From: Pseudomonas leptonychotis
GTDB taxonomy: Bacteria; Pseudomonadota; Gammaproteobacteria; Pseudomonadales; Pseudomonadaceae
Length of the DNA: 64,000 bases
Direction of reading: 5' to 3'
Assembly (NCBI RefSeq): GCF_004920405.1
Contig: NZ_RFLV01000005.1
Span: forward strand, 124,001 to 188,000
Shown here: positions 9,897-19,392 of the stretch, piece by piece
Position numbering within the stretch: the stretch's first letter is position 1
Layout of the letters: each line of letters opens with the position of its first letter
Notes under the pieces: generated by a model
Seen by the model: only the letters and a program-made list of their open reading frames with translations
The model's database searches: none
What the model was told of the DNA's origin: nothing
Made by a program: the position numbers and the translations under genes

Positions 9897-10337
9897 ATGG
9901 CTGAACACGACTTTCGCTACAACCTGCTCAACCCCGAGCACACCCTGATTGAATGCCGCGCATTGGCACCGGGCCGTTACCAGGTTACCGGCAACGGCGG
10001 CTCGATCCAGAGCGGCGACACCCTGCTGGTCACTCTCAAAGGCAGCCGCGAGCTGTGCATGCGCTTAGTGACCGACAAGGTTCGCCACTTGATCAACCCA
10101 CGCGGCCAGTGGGTGGCGGTGGCCACCGGACCAGCATTCAAGGAAATGGCGATTTTCAACTGGCAGGCCAACTGCGACAGCTGTAATGCCCAGCTCGACT
10201 TCGAGTTCGCCGTCGATGCCGCGCTCGGTAAAAAAGCCCAGGCGCCGGCCGCCGAAGCGCGGATCAAGGAGCTGGGCTGGAAATCAGAAAACGCCAAGCA
10301 TCTATGCCCTAAATGCATCGATAAGGCGGCGCTATGA
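9897..10337 (+). CDS. Small protein of unknown function with two CxxC pairs
   Basis: 146 residues from the ATG at 9897, which has GGAGG six bases upstream. I do not recognise a named family. It begins with a compact, probably beta-rich part (ALAPGRYQVTGNG, GDTLLVTLKGS), followed by CDSC in the middle and CPKC near the end. The two pairs are about 50 residues apart and could bind one zinc. There is no signal peptide or membrane segment, so it is likely cytoplasmic. It lies 27 bp after ldhA and overlaps the next gene by four bases, so the three are probably co-transcribed. Confidence 0.75.
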   Translation: MAEHDFRYNLLNPEHTLIECRALAPGRYQVTGNGGSIQSGDTLLVTLKGSRELCMRLVTDKVRHLINPRGQWVAVATGPAFKEMAIFNWQANCDSCNAQLDFEFAVDAALGKKAQAPAAEARIKELGWKSENAKHLCPKCIDKAAL

Positions 10338-10738
10338 AAAGCGTACTGACGATCAGCCTGCTGGCTGCCGGCCTCGTGGGCTGCGCGACCTCTACGCCGC
10401 AGTTGGAAACCGAGCACACCTATCAGGTGGAGTGGATTGGCGAACGACCGCTGATCGACCGCAGCCACCTGACCATCACCCTCGGTGACGATGGCCGTGC
10501 CTATGGCAACGCCGGCTGCAATCACTGGTTTGCCGGTTACACCTTGCAGGGCGATAAGCTCAGCTTCAGCGCCGCCGGCAGCACGCGCAAAATGTGCGCA
10601 CCGGCGTTGATGGAGCAGGAAGCTCGCTTTCTCGACAGCCTGAGCAGCGTTCAACGCTGGGACTTTTCCGCCACCGAGCAACTGCGCCTGTGGCCCGCCC
10701 AAGGCAAGCCGCTGCGCCTATGGCCTGAAAACAACTGA
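10334..10738 (+). CDS. META/HslJ-domain lipoprotein
   Basis: 134 residues with a lipoprotein signal (lipobox LVGC, Cys17), so probably anchored to an envelope membrane. The rest is a META domain: YGNAGCNHWFAGYTLQGDKL followed by TRKMCAPALMEQEARFLDSL, the pattern of HslJ-type proteins, which are linked to heat and novobiocin tolerance in E. coli. The ATG overlaps the upstream stop by four bases. A stem-loop terminator follows at 10,773. The precise role is unknown. Confidence 0.85.
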   Translation: MKSVLTISLLAAGLVGCATSTPQLETEHTYQVEWIGERPLIDRSHLTITLGDDGRAYGNAGCNHWFAGYTLQGDKLSFSAAGSTRKMCAPALMEQEARFLDSLSSVQRWDFSATEQLRLWPAQGKPLRLWPENN

Positions 10739-10772
10739 ACGCACGGCAACTAGACATCCAGCTGAACGCATA

Positions 10773-10800
10773 AAAAATGGCCAGGAGCCATTTTTAACGT
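10773..10800 (+). terminator. Rho-independent terminator after the META lipoprotein gene
   Basis: Arms AAAAATGGC (10,773-10,781) and GCCATTTTT (10,787-10,795) around a five-base loop, ending in a T run on the plus strand. It closes the gacS/ldhA-side transcription unit. Confidence 0.7.
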
Positions 10801-10846
10801 CGCGCAGCGACGGCGCGCAAGGCGGCCGCCTTGGATGGCAGGCCAT

Positions 10847-10876
10847 AAAAAAGGGAGCCCGAAGGCTCCCTTTTTT
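10847..10876. terminator. Bidirectional terminator after aapP
   Basis: A 13-bp stem, AAAAAAGGGAGCC pairing with GGCTCCCTTTTTT, closed by CGAA. Both strands end in T runs. It lies 14 bp beyond the aapP stop and serves the minus-strand amino-acid transporter operon; it also backs up the terminator at 10,773. Confidence 0.88.
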
Positions 10877-10890
10877 ACAGCCGTTGAATC

Positions 10891-11652
10891 TCAGTGAATG
10901 ATCTGACTGAGGAACAATTGGGTACGCTCGTTTTGCGGGTTGGTGAAGAAGGCTTCTGGTTCGTTCTGTTCAACGATCTCGCCTTTATCGAGGAAAATAA
11001 CCCGGTTTGCCACGGTGCGGGCAAAACCCATCTCGTGGGTCACGCAGAGCATGGTCATGCCGTCTTCAGCCAGGCCCACCATGGTATCCAGCACTTCCTT
11101 GACCATTTCCGGATCGAGGGCCGAGGTCGGCTCGTCGAACAGCATGATTTTCGGTTTCATGCACAGCGCACGGGCAATCGCCACACGCTGCTGCTGACCA
11201 CCAGACAGCTGCCCCGGATACTTGTGAGCTTGCTCCGGAATGCGAACGCGCTCCAAGTAGTGCATGGCCACTTCTTCTGCCTCGCGCTTTGGCATCTTGC
11301 GCACCCACATGGGTGCCAGGGTGCAGTTCTGCAACACGGTGAGGTGCGGAAACAGATTGAAGTGCTGGAATACCATGCCCACTTCACGACGCACCGCCTC
11401 GATGTGTTTGAGGTCGTGGGTCAACTCGGTGCCGTCGATGATGATGCGGCCCTGTTGGTGCTCCTCCAAACGGTTAAGGCAGCGAATCGCGGTGGACTTG
11501 CCGGAACCGGACGGACCGCAGAGAACAATACGCTCGCCCTGCTGCACGTTCAGGTTAATGTCCTTGAGCACATGGAACTGACCGTACCACTTGTGCACGC
11601 CCTCCATGAGGATCATCGGCTCGGCGCTGGTTTGTTTGATTGCTTCAGGCAT
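10891..11652 (-). CDS. aapP: General L-amino-acid ABC transporter, ATP-binding protein
   Basis: 253-residue ATPase that powers the AapJQMP importer at the inner face of the cytoplasmic membrane. It shows Walker A GPSGSGKST, the signature [15 protein letters not shown], Walker B IMLFDEPTSALD and the switch histidine in CVTHEMG, all intact. It is the last gene of the operon, 11 bp after aapM. Confidence 0.95.
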   Translation of the reverse strand: MPEAIKQTSAEPMILMEGVHKWYGQFHVLKDINLNVQQGERIVLCGPSGSGKSTAIRCLNRLEEHQQGRIIIDGTELTHDLKHIEAVRREVGMVFQHFNLFPHLTVLQNCTLAPMWVRKMPKREAEEVAMHYLERVRIPEQAHKYPGQLSGGQQQRVAIARALCMKPKIMLFDEPTSALDPEMVKEVLDTMVGLAEDGMTMLCVTHEMGFARTVANRVIFLDKGEIVEQNEPEAFFTNPQNERTQLFLSQIIH

Positions 11653-11663
11653 TGAAAGGTCTC

Positions 11664-12761
11664 CTAACGCTTATGGCCGGTGTCCAGCTTGCGCTCCAGG
11701 TGTTGGGAGTAGCGGGACATACCAAAACAGAAAATCCAGAAAATCAGGGCGGCGAACACATAGCCTTCAGTGGCCATGCCCAGCCAAGCCGGATCGGTGG
11801 TGGCTTGTTTGATACTGTTGAGCAGGTCGAACAGGCCGATGATGATCACCAGACTGGTGTCCTTGAACAACGCAATAAAGGTGTTAACGATGCCGGGGAT
11901 CACCAGCTTCAGGGCTTGCGGTAAAACCACCAGGCCCATCATCCGCCAATAGCCCAGGCCCATGGCCGCAGCGGCCTCGTACTGGCCTTTGGGTATCGCT
12001 TGCAGGCCACCACGCACCACTTCGGCGATATAGGCCGACTGGAACAGGATCACCCCGATCAATGCCCGCATCAGCTTGTCGAAGCTCATACCTTCGGGCA
12101 GAAACAACGGCAACATTACCGAGGACATAAACAGCACGGTGATCAACGGCACCCCGCGCCAGAACTCGATAAAGGTGACGCAAATCACCCGGATAGCCGG
12201 CATCTCCGAGCGCCGACCCAGTGCCAGCATAATGCCCAGCGGTAACGCACCCGCAATACCGACAGCAGCGATCACCAGGGTCAGCATCAGGCCACCCCAA
12301 CGGCTGGTAGGCACTGTTGCTAAGCCCAGGAAGCCACCATGGAGTAACCAGTACGCAAGCAGTGGATAAACCACCAAGAACACCAGGCCATACATGGCCT
12401 TGCGTGGCATTTGCGGCACAAATAGCGGTGCAGCACCGATGATCGCCAGCCACAGGGTCAGGTCAACGCGCCAACGCAGTTCAGTCGGGTAGAAGCCGTA
12501 CATAAACTGGCCGAAGCGCTGCTGCACAAACACCCAGCAAGCACCGCCACTGGTGCAATCGGCACGGGTAGTACCGGTCCAATCTGCATCAATCAACGCC
12601 CACTGGATCAACGGCGGCACAATCAGCCAGACCAAGTACGCGGCGAACAGCGTTAGCAGGGTGTTGAACCAGCTAGAAAACAGATTGGCCCGCAGCCAAC
12701 CCACGACACCGACGCTGAGCGCCGGTGGCGGTAAATCAGGTTTGAACGTATGAGTTTGCAT
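11664..12761 (-). CDS. aapM: General L-amino-acid ABC transporter, permease AapM
   Basis: 365-residue inner-membrane permease of the HAAT family. The N-terminal part is hydrophobic with an extra loop (residues about 60-110), as in AapM/BztC. The C-terminal part has the membrane core and the coupling-helix motif EVVRGGLQAIPKGQYEAAAA that contacts the ATPase. AAGGAG precedes the ATG, and aapQ ends 9 bp upstream. It pairs with AapQ to form the channel. Confidence 0.94.
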   Translation of the reverse strand: MQTHTFKPDLPPPALSVGVVGWLRANLFSSWFNTLLTLFAAYLVWLIVPPLIQWALIDADWTGTTRADCTSGGACWVFVQQRFGQFMYGFYPTELRWRVDLTLWLAIIGAAPLFVPQMPRKAMYGLVFLVVYPLLAYWLLHGGFLGLATVPTSRWGGLMLTLVIAAVGIAGALPLGIMLALGRRSEMPAIRVICVTFIEFWRGVPLITVLFMSSVMLPLFLPEGMSFDKLMRALIGVILFQSAYIAEVVRGGLQAIPKGQYEAAAAMGLGYWRMMGLVVLPQALKLVIPGIVNTFIALFKDTSLVIIIGLFDLLNSIKQATTDPAWLGMATEGYVFAALIFWIFCFGMSRYSQHLERKLDTGHKR

Positions 12762-12770
12762 GGCTGCTCC

Positions 12771-13955
12771 TTACCGCTCGATCAGCGCAATGCGCTTGTT
12801 GTACCAGTTCATCAGCATGGAAATGCTGATACTGATCGCCAGGTATACGCTCATGGTGATCGCAATCACCTCGATCGCCTGCCCGGTCTGGTTGAGCACC
12901 GTACCGGCGAACAGCGAGACCATGTCCGGATAACCGATACCGGCTGCCAACGAAGAGTTCTTCGCCAGGTTCAGGTATTGGCTGGTCAGCGGCGGAATGA
13001 TCACCCGCAACGCTTGCGGAATAATCACCAGACGCAAGGTCTTGCCGGCAGGCAGGCCCAAAGAGCGCGCCGCTTCGGTTTGGCCGTGATTGACCGCCTG
13101 AATACCAGAGCGCACGTTTTCAGCGATAAACGCGGCGGTGTAGATGGTCAATGCCAGGGTCAGGGCCATCAGCTCGGGAATTAGCACCCAGCCGCCCGAG
13201 AAGTTAAAGCCCGTCAGCGCTGGCACACTCCACTGCAGCGGGTTACCGCCTAACAGAATCGCCAGGCCTGGCAGGCCAATCAGCAACGGAATCGCCCCCA
13301 GGGACACAGGGAACAGCTGACCGGTGGCCTCGAACCGCGCCTTCGACCAACGCGACAGCAGCACCACGCCGATGATCGCAACGATTACTGCACCGGCAAA
13401 CAGGCTGAAGTTGTCCCCTGGGCTCGGTGCCGGCATATACAGGCCACGACTGTTGAGGAAGAACGTCTCGCCTACGCCCATGCTTTGCCGCGGTCCTGGC
13501 AGGGAAAGCATAACGGCGAAGTACCAGAAGAAAATCTGCAGCAGTGGCGGGATATTACGGAAGATCTCGATGTACACGGTTGCCAGCTTGCTGATCAACC
13601 AATTGGGCGACAGACGCGCCACACCCAATATGAAACCCAACAGTGTCGCCAGAACAATACCAATCACCGACACCAGTAAGGTGTTGAGCAGGCCCACCAC
13701 GAAAACACGCCCATAGGAGTTGCTTTCGTCGTAGTCGATCAGGTGTTGAGCAATGCCGAAGCCGGCGCTGTTATTAAGAAAGGAAAAACCGGAGGTGATC
13801 CCACGCTTCTCTAAGTTGGTTTGGGTGTTATCAAACAAAAACCAGCCGAGCGCCACAACGGCGATAACGGCAAGAATTTGAAATAGCCAGGCACGCGCCT
13901 TGGGGTCGGTCCAAACCGACCCACCGGGACGCGGGACATTTGCAGTGGTTTGCAT
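12771..13955 (-). CDS. aapQ: General L-amino-acid ABC transporter, permease AapQ
   Basis: 394-residue partner permease with about eight hydrophobic segments and the coupling motif ENVRSGIQAVNHGQTEAARS in the C-terminal third. The long central insertion of AapQ/BztB proteins is present (about residues 145-225). It is separated from aapJ by 99 bp that hold a strong hairpin, which probably lowers its expression relative to the binding protein. Confidence 0.94.
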   Translation of the reverse strand: MQTTANVPRPGGSVWTDPKARAWLFQILAVIAVVALGWFLFDNTQTNLEKRGITSGFSFLNNSAGFGIAQHLIDYDESNSYGRVFVVGLLNTLLVSVIGIVLATLLGFILGVARLSPNWLISKLATVYIEIFRNIPPLLQIFFWYFAVMLSLPGPRQSMGVGETFFLNSRGLYMPAPSPGDNFSLFAGAVIVAIIGVVLLSRWSKARFEATGQLFPVSLGAIPLLIGLPGLAILLGGNPLQWSVPALTGFNFSGGWVLIPELMALTLALTIYTAAFIAENVRSGIQAVNHGQTEAARSLGLPAGKTLRLVIIPQALRVIIPPLTSQYLNLAKNSSLAAGIGYPDMVSLFAGTVLNQTGQAIEVIAITMSVYLAISISISMLMNWYNKRIALIER

Positions 13956-13972
13956 AGGAGCCCTCTTGGAAC

Positions 13973-14000
13973 CTTCATGCCCGCATTTGCGGGCATGAAG
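13973..14000 (-). promoter_or_regulatory. Perfect hairpin between aapJ and aapQ, probable expression-balancing element
   Basis: Perfect 12-bp arms (CTTCATGCCCGC and GCGGGCATGAAG) around a four-base loop, with no T tract. Such stems after periplasmic binding-protein genes commonly stabilise the upstream mRNA or partly stop transcription so that more binding protein than permease is made. Confidence 0.7.
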
Positions 14001-14054
14001 TTCACATCAATCAGAACAATGCCAGCCACTCAGGACGAGTAGCTGGCAGCGGGA

Positions 14055-15083
14055 TCAGCGCACCGGCGGTGCGTACTGCAGACCACCTTTGTTCCACAGG
14101 GCGTTGAGGCCGCGCTCGATCTTCAGATCGCTGCCAACACCGACGTTACGCTCGAAGCTTTCGCCGTAGTTACCCACTTGCTTGACGATCTGAACAGCCC
14201 AGTCTTTCGGCAGTTTCAGGTCTTTGCCGAACTCGCCTTCAGCGCCCAGCAAACGAGCGATGTCAGGGTTTTTAGTCGACTTGGACATTTCCATGACATT
14301 CGCCGACGTCACGCCCAGTTCTTCAGCGTTGACCATCGCGTAGAGCGACCAGCGCACGATGTCGAACCATTCTTCGTCACCCTGGCGTACGACCGGGCCC
14401 AGTGGCTCTTTCGAGATCACTTCCGGCAGTACAACATACGACTCTGGGTCGGCCAGCTTGATGCGCTGTGCGTACAGCTGCGACTGATCGGAGGTGAGCA
14501 CGTCGCAACGGCCCGCTTCAACCGACTTGGCGCTTTCGTCCGAGGTGTCGTAGGTGATCGGGGTGTACTTCAGGTTATTGGCACGGAAGTAGTCGGAGAG
14601 GTTCAGCTCGGTGGTAGTACCTGCCTGGATGCAGACAGTCGCGCCATCGAGTTCTTTGGCGCTAGAAACGCCGAGTTTCTTGTTAACCAGGAAGCCTTGG
14701 CCGTCGTAGTAGTTGACGCCGGCAAAGTTCAGGCCCAGACCGGAGTCACGCGAGCTGGTCCAGGTGGTGTTACGCGAGAGGATGTCAACTTCGCCAGACT
14801 GCAGCGCGGTGAAGCGCTCTTTGGCGGTCAATGGGCTGTACTTAACCTTGGTTGCATCGCCGAACACCGCAGCAGCAACAGCGCGGCATACGTCGACGTC
14901 GAGGCCCATGTAGTTGCCTTTCGCATCAGCGTAGGAGAAGCCAGGCAGACCATCGCTGATACCGCACTGTACAAAACCTTTCTTCTGGATCGCATCCAGA
15001 GTAGCGCCGGCTTGAGCAAAACTGCTGACACCGAGAACAGCGGCGGTGGTCAGTACTGCCAATGTGGATTTCACCATCTTCAT
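14055..15083 (-). CDS. aapJ: General L-amino-acid ABC transporter, periplasmic binding protein
   Basis: 342-residue solute-binding protein that captures L-amino acids in the periplasm for the AapQMP complex. The start is the ATG at 15,083 with GGAGG six bases upstream; a longer frame to 15,131 adds a non-signal sequence. A Sec signal peptide (MKMVKSTLAVL...) should be cut after AQA. The mature start GATLDAIQKKGFVQCGISDG and the SBP_bac_3 core (LDVDVCRAVAAAVFGD, LSRNTTWTSSRDS) are typical. It is the first gene of the operon. Confidence 0.95.
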   Translation of the reverse strand: MKMVKSTLAVLTTAAVLGVSSFAQAGATLDAIQKKGFVQCGISDGLPGFSYADAKGNYMGLDVDVCRAVAAAVFGDATKVKYSPLTAKERFTALQSGEVDILSRNTTWTSSRDSGLGLNFAGVNYYDGQGFLVNKKLGVSSAKELDGATVCIQAGTTTELNLSDYFRANNLKYTPITYDTSDESAKSVEAGRCDVLTSDQSQLYAQRIKLADPESYVVLPEVISKEPLGPVVRQGDEEWFDIVRWSLYAMVNAEELGVTSANVMEMSKSTKNPDIARLLGAEGEFGKDLKLPKDWAVQIVKQVGNYGESFERNVGVGSDLKIERGLNALWNKGGLQYAPPVR

Positions 15084-16221
<1,138 letters not shown>

Positions 16222-16243
16222 CCGCCTGCCAACGAGAATACCT

Positions 16244-18145
16244 ATGCCCGCCATCCCTGCGATCAAGACCCTGCATGACATCCAGCTGATTGAGCAAACA
16301 CCCCTGGCCGAGCGCGACCTGCCGGCCAGCACCTTTGAGCTGATCAGCCGCGCCGCAGCCCGGCAACCTGATGCAGCGGCGCTGTCATTTATTCTCCAGG
16401 GCAGCACTGACGAGGCGGCTTACCGCCTCAGTTACCGTCAATTGCTCGGTAAAATCACCCAGACCGCCAACGCCTTCCATCGCCTGGGTCTGCGCCCGGG
16501 CAAAGCAGTGTCGTTTCTGCTACCTAACCTGCCGCACACCCACTTCACCATCTGGGGCGGTGAAGCGGCCGGGATCGTCAATGCGATCAACCCGCTGCTC
16601 GACCCGGAACATATCGCCGAGCTGATCCAGGCCTCGGACTCCGAGCTGCTGGTGACCCTAGCGCCCTTCCCCGGTACCGACCTGTGGGCAAAAATCGAAG
16701 GTTTGCGTGAGCAACTACCTACCCTCAAAGCGATCATCTGCGTGGACATGGCCAACCTGCTGCCCGAGCCGCAGCGCAGCGCTACCAAGGCGCAGCGCGG
16801 GGTATTGCCAAATGGCGTGCTGGATTTCGATGCGCTAATTGCCAGCTGCCCGGATGATCACCTGGAAAGCGGTCGCGTCATCGCGCCGGACGACATTGCC
16901 AGCTACTTCCACACTGGCGGCACCACCGGCACACCGAAACTGGCGCCACATAGCCACGCCAACGAAGTGGCCATGGCCTACAGCATGAACCTGGTCACCG
17001 GCTTTGCACCGGGCGATGTCACTCTCTGCGGCCTGCCGCTGTTTCACGTCAACGCGGTGATCGTTACCGGCCTGACGGCCTTTATTGGCGGCGCCGAGGT
17101 ATTGCTGGCCACCCCGCAGGGTTACCGCAACCCCAATTTGATCAGTAATTTCTGGACGATAATTGAACAGTATAAGGTCAGCTTCTTCAGCGGCGTGCCG
17201 ACCATCTATGCCGGCCTGCTACAAGTGCCTAGCGAAGGCCATGATCTTAGCTCGTTGAAATACGCGTTATGCGGCGCTGCGCCGATGCCGGTAGAGCTGA
17301 TCCACCAATTCGAGCGTAAAACCGGGCTGACCCTGATCGAAGGCTACGGCCTCACCGAAGGCACCTGTGGCAGTTGTGCCAACCCACCGGCAGGTGAACG
17401 CCGTCCTGGCTCAATCGGCCTGCCAATGCCGTATTGCCAAGTGGCAATCAAGGTGCTCGACGAACAGGGAAACTTTTTAAGAGAGGCCGGCCGCAATGAA
17501 ATCGGCAACCTATGCATCCGCGGCGCCACGGTATTCAAGGGGTATCTGCAAAGCAGTAAGAACACCGGCATCTGGGTCGATGGCGACTGGTTTAACACCG
17601 GCGACCTGGGCCGCATCGATGCAGATGGCTACGTCTGGCTGACGGGGCGCAGCAAAGACCTGATCATCCGCGGCGGCCACAATATCGACCCGCAGATGAT
17701 TGAAGAGGCGCTGCACAAACACCCCGCCGTAGCGATGGCTGCGGCAGTGGGCAAGCCTGACGAAAAGGCCGGCGAGCTGCCGGTAGTTTATGTGCAACTC
17801 AAACCCGGCGCCCAGACCAGCGAAGCCGAGCTGCTGGCACATGCCGCTGAACACATACCGGAGCGCGCCGCCATACCCAAGGATGCCTGGGTCATCGACG
17901 CTATTCCGCTAACCGCCGTGGGCAAAACCTTTAAGCCTGCGCTGCGCTTCGACGCCATTGGTCGCGTTTACCAGGCGGTGCTGGCGGAGCTCGATCAGCG
18001 CCTGCGAGTGGACGTGCGCAGCGACGATAAGCGCGGCCAAGTCGCGCACATTTATCTACCCACTCACGATATCACCCTAGCGGAGGCCGTAACCAAGCGC
18101 CTGGCAGGCTTTGCCGTGGCCATAGAACTGCACCACACCGAGTGA
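16244..18145 (+). CDS. AMP-forming acyl-CoA synthetase
   Basis: 633-residue member of the ANL superfamily, which activates a carboxylic acid with ATP and couples it to CoA. I start at ATG 16,244 (MPAIPAIKTLHDIQ); a longer frame overlaps the esterase gene by 83 bp. Visible motifs: TGGTTGTPKLAPHSH (P-loop), GYGLTEGTCG, TGDLGRIDADGYVWLTGRSK and RGGHNIDPQMIEEAL, with the catalytic lysine in AVGKTFKPALR. About 60 residues follow that lysine, more than in most relatives. The substrate cannot be read from sequence. Confidence 0.9.
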   Translation: MPAIPAIKTLHDIQLIEQTPLAERDLPASTFELISRAAARQPDAAALSFILQGSTDEAAYRLSYRQLLGKITQTANAFHRLGLRPGKAVSFLLPNLPHTHFTIWGGEAAGIVNAINPLLDPEHIAELIQASDSELLVTLAPFPGTDLWAKIEGLREQLPTLKAIICVDMANLLPEPQRSATKAQRGVLPNGVLDFDALIASCPDDHLESGRVIAPDDIASYFHTGGTTGTPKLAPHSHANEVAMAYSMNLVTGFAPGDVTLCGLPLFHVNAVIVTGLTAFIGGAEVLLATPQGYRNPNLISNFWTIIEQYKVSFFSGVPTIYAGLLQVPSEGHDLSSLKYALCGAAPMPVELIHQFERKTGLTLIEGYGLTEGTCGSCANPPAGERRPGSIGLPMPYCQVAIKVLDEQGNFLREAGRNEIGNLCIRGATVFKGYLQSSKNTGIWVDGDWFNTGDLGRIDADGYVWLTGRSKDLIIRGGHNIDPQMIEEALHKHPAVAMAAAVGKPDEKAGELPVVYVQLKPGAQTSEAELLAHAAEHIPERAAIPKDAWVIDAIPLTAVGKTFKPALRFDAIGRVYQAVLAELDQRLRVDVRSDDKRGQVAHIYLPTHDITLAEAVTKRLAGFAVAIELHHTE

Positions 18146-18338
18146 GCAGCAGGCGGCGCAAGGATCGCGTCAAATTGTGACCAAGCAATCAACTTAAATA
18201 CCATTGGTCGCCAAAGACTCCCCCAAGGATTGTCAGGTCCCAAGCAGCGGAATATGTTCAGGCTTGGTACTCGTCCTTAATGCAGGGAGCGTTAGCGATG
18301 CCCGGCCCATCAAAAATTCAGCCACACCTGCCTTCGCG

Positions 18339-19277
18339 ATGAAAAACGCCACCTGGCAGGCCGACCTGCAAGAGCTTCGTCATCTGCGACTGTTCAACAA
18401 CGTCGCGGCCAGCAGCATCAACCAGCTGCTGAAGGAGTTTCGCGCCTGCGATCTGGAACCCGGCGAGGTACTGCTGTCGCCCTTCAACCGCAACCAATAC
18501 CTCTACCTGCTGCTCAAGGGCCAACTCAAGGTCTACCTCGGCTCGCTCGATAGCCAAGCGGTCAGCACCTTAAAGGTCGGCGATTGCGCCGGTGAAATCA
18601 GCTTTATCGACAATGAACATCCGTCTGCCTACGTGGTGGCGACCGATTCCTGCTGCGTGTTGCGCCTGCACCGCGAATCTCTATTCAACTTATTCCAGCA
18701 ATCACCCGAGTTGATGCAGAACATGCTCGAGTTGCTCTGCGACCGCGTGCGCAAAGGCAACAGAATCATTGTCGACAGCGAACAAACGGCCAATATCGAC
18801 GCATTGACCGGAGCCTACAATCGCCGCTGGTTGGAGCGCATATTTGAGCGCGAAAGTACCCGCAGCGCCTTCAATGAAAAGCCCCTGTGCATGCTGATGC
18901 TGGATGTCGACCACTTCAAAGCCTACAACGACCAACACGGCCACCTCGCCGGCGACTATGCACTGTGTTTGGTGGCCCATACACTGCGTAATCAGCTACG
19001 CCCCAAAGACAGCCTGACCCGCTTTGGTGGCGAGGAGTTTGTCATTTTGCTGCCGGAAATTGGCCGTGAAGAAGCGCACAGCATTGGCGAGCGACTACGC
19101 CAGGCACTGCACCATGCCAGTTCATTTCACTCCCCTATCGGCGTATTGCCCGGCGTTACCGTTTCCATTGGCCTGGCGCAGATGCAGCCCAAGGACAGCT
19201 TGCAGGGTTTAATCGCTCGCGCCGACAGCGCGCTGTACCAAGCCAAGCAGCAAGGTCGCGACTGTATCTGCGGCTAA
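18339..19277 (+). CDS. Diguanylate cyclase with N-terminal cyclic-nucleotide-binding-like domain
   Basis: 312 residues from the ATG at 18,339; a TTG start at 18,204 is possible but adds unlikely sequence. Residues about 10-130 form a cNMP-binding beta-roll (VLLSPFNRNQYLYLLLKGQL, VGDCAGEISFIDN). Residues about 145-312 form a GGDEF domain with an intact active site GGEEF at 230-234. The RPKD five residues before it is an I-site, so c-di-GMP should inhibit it. There is no membrane segment, so it is cytoplasmic. It is a single gene; targets may include the PilZ proteins in this window, although that is only a possibility. Confidence 0.9.
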   Translation: MKNATWQADLQELRHLRLFNNVAASSINQLLKEFRACDLEPGEVLLSPFNRNQYLYLLLKGQLKVYLGSLDSQAVSTLKVGDCAGEISFIDNEHPSAYVVATDSCCVLRLHRESLFNLFQQSPELMQNMLELLCDRVRKGNRIIVDSEQTANIDALTGAYNRRWLERIFERESTRSAFNEKPLCMLMLDVDHFKAYNDQHGHLAGDYALCLVAHTLRNQLRPKDSLTRFGGEEFVILLPEIGREEAHSIGERLRQALHHASSFHSPIGVLPGVTVSIGLAQMQPKDSLQGLIARADSALYQAKQQGRDCICG

Positions 19278-19392
19278 CCCCTTACGATCTGCTGCGTTTT
19301 AACCACCCAGAACGGTCCGCTCGCTATCCATCACATTTTTACTCACTCTTGTTAGAGTGCTGCGCACAACAACGCCCGGATAGCACTTCTCT

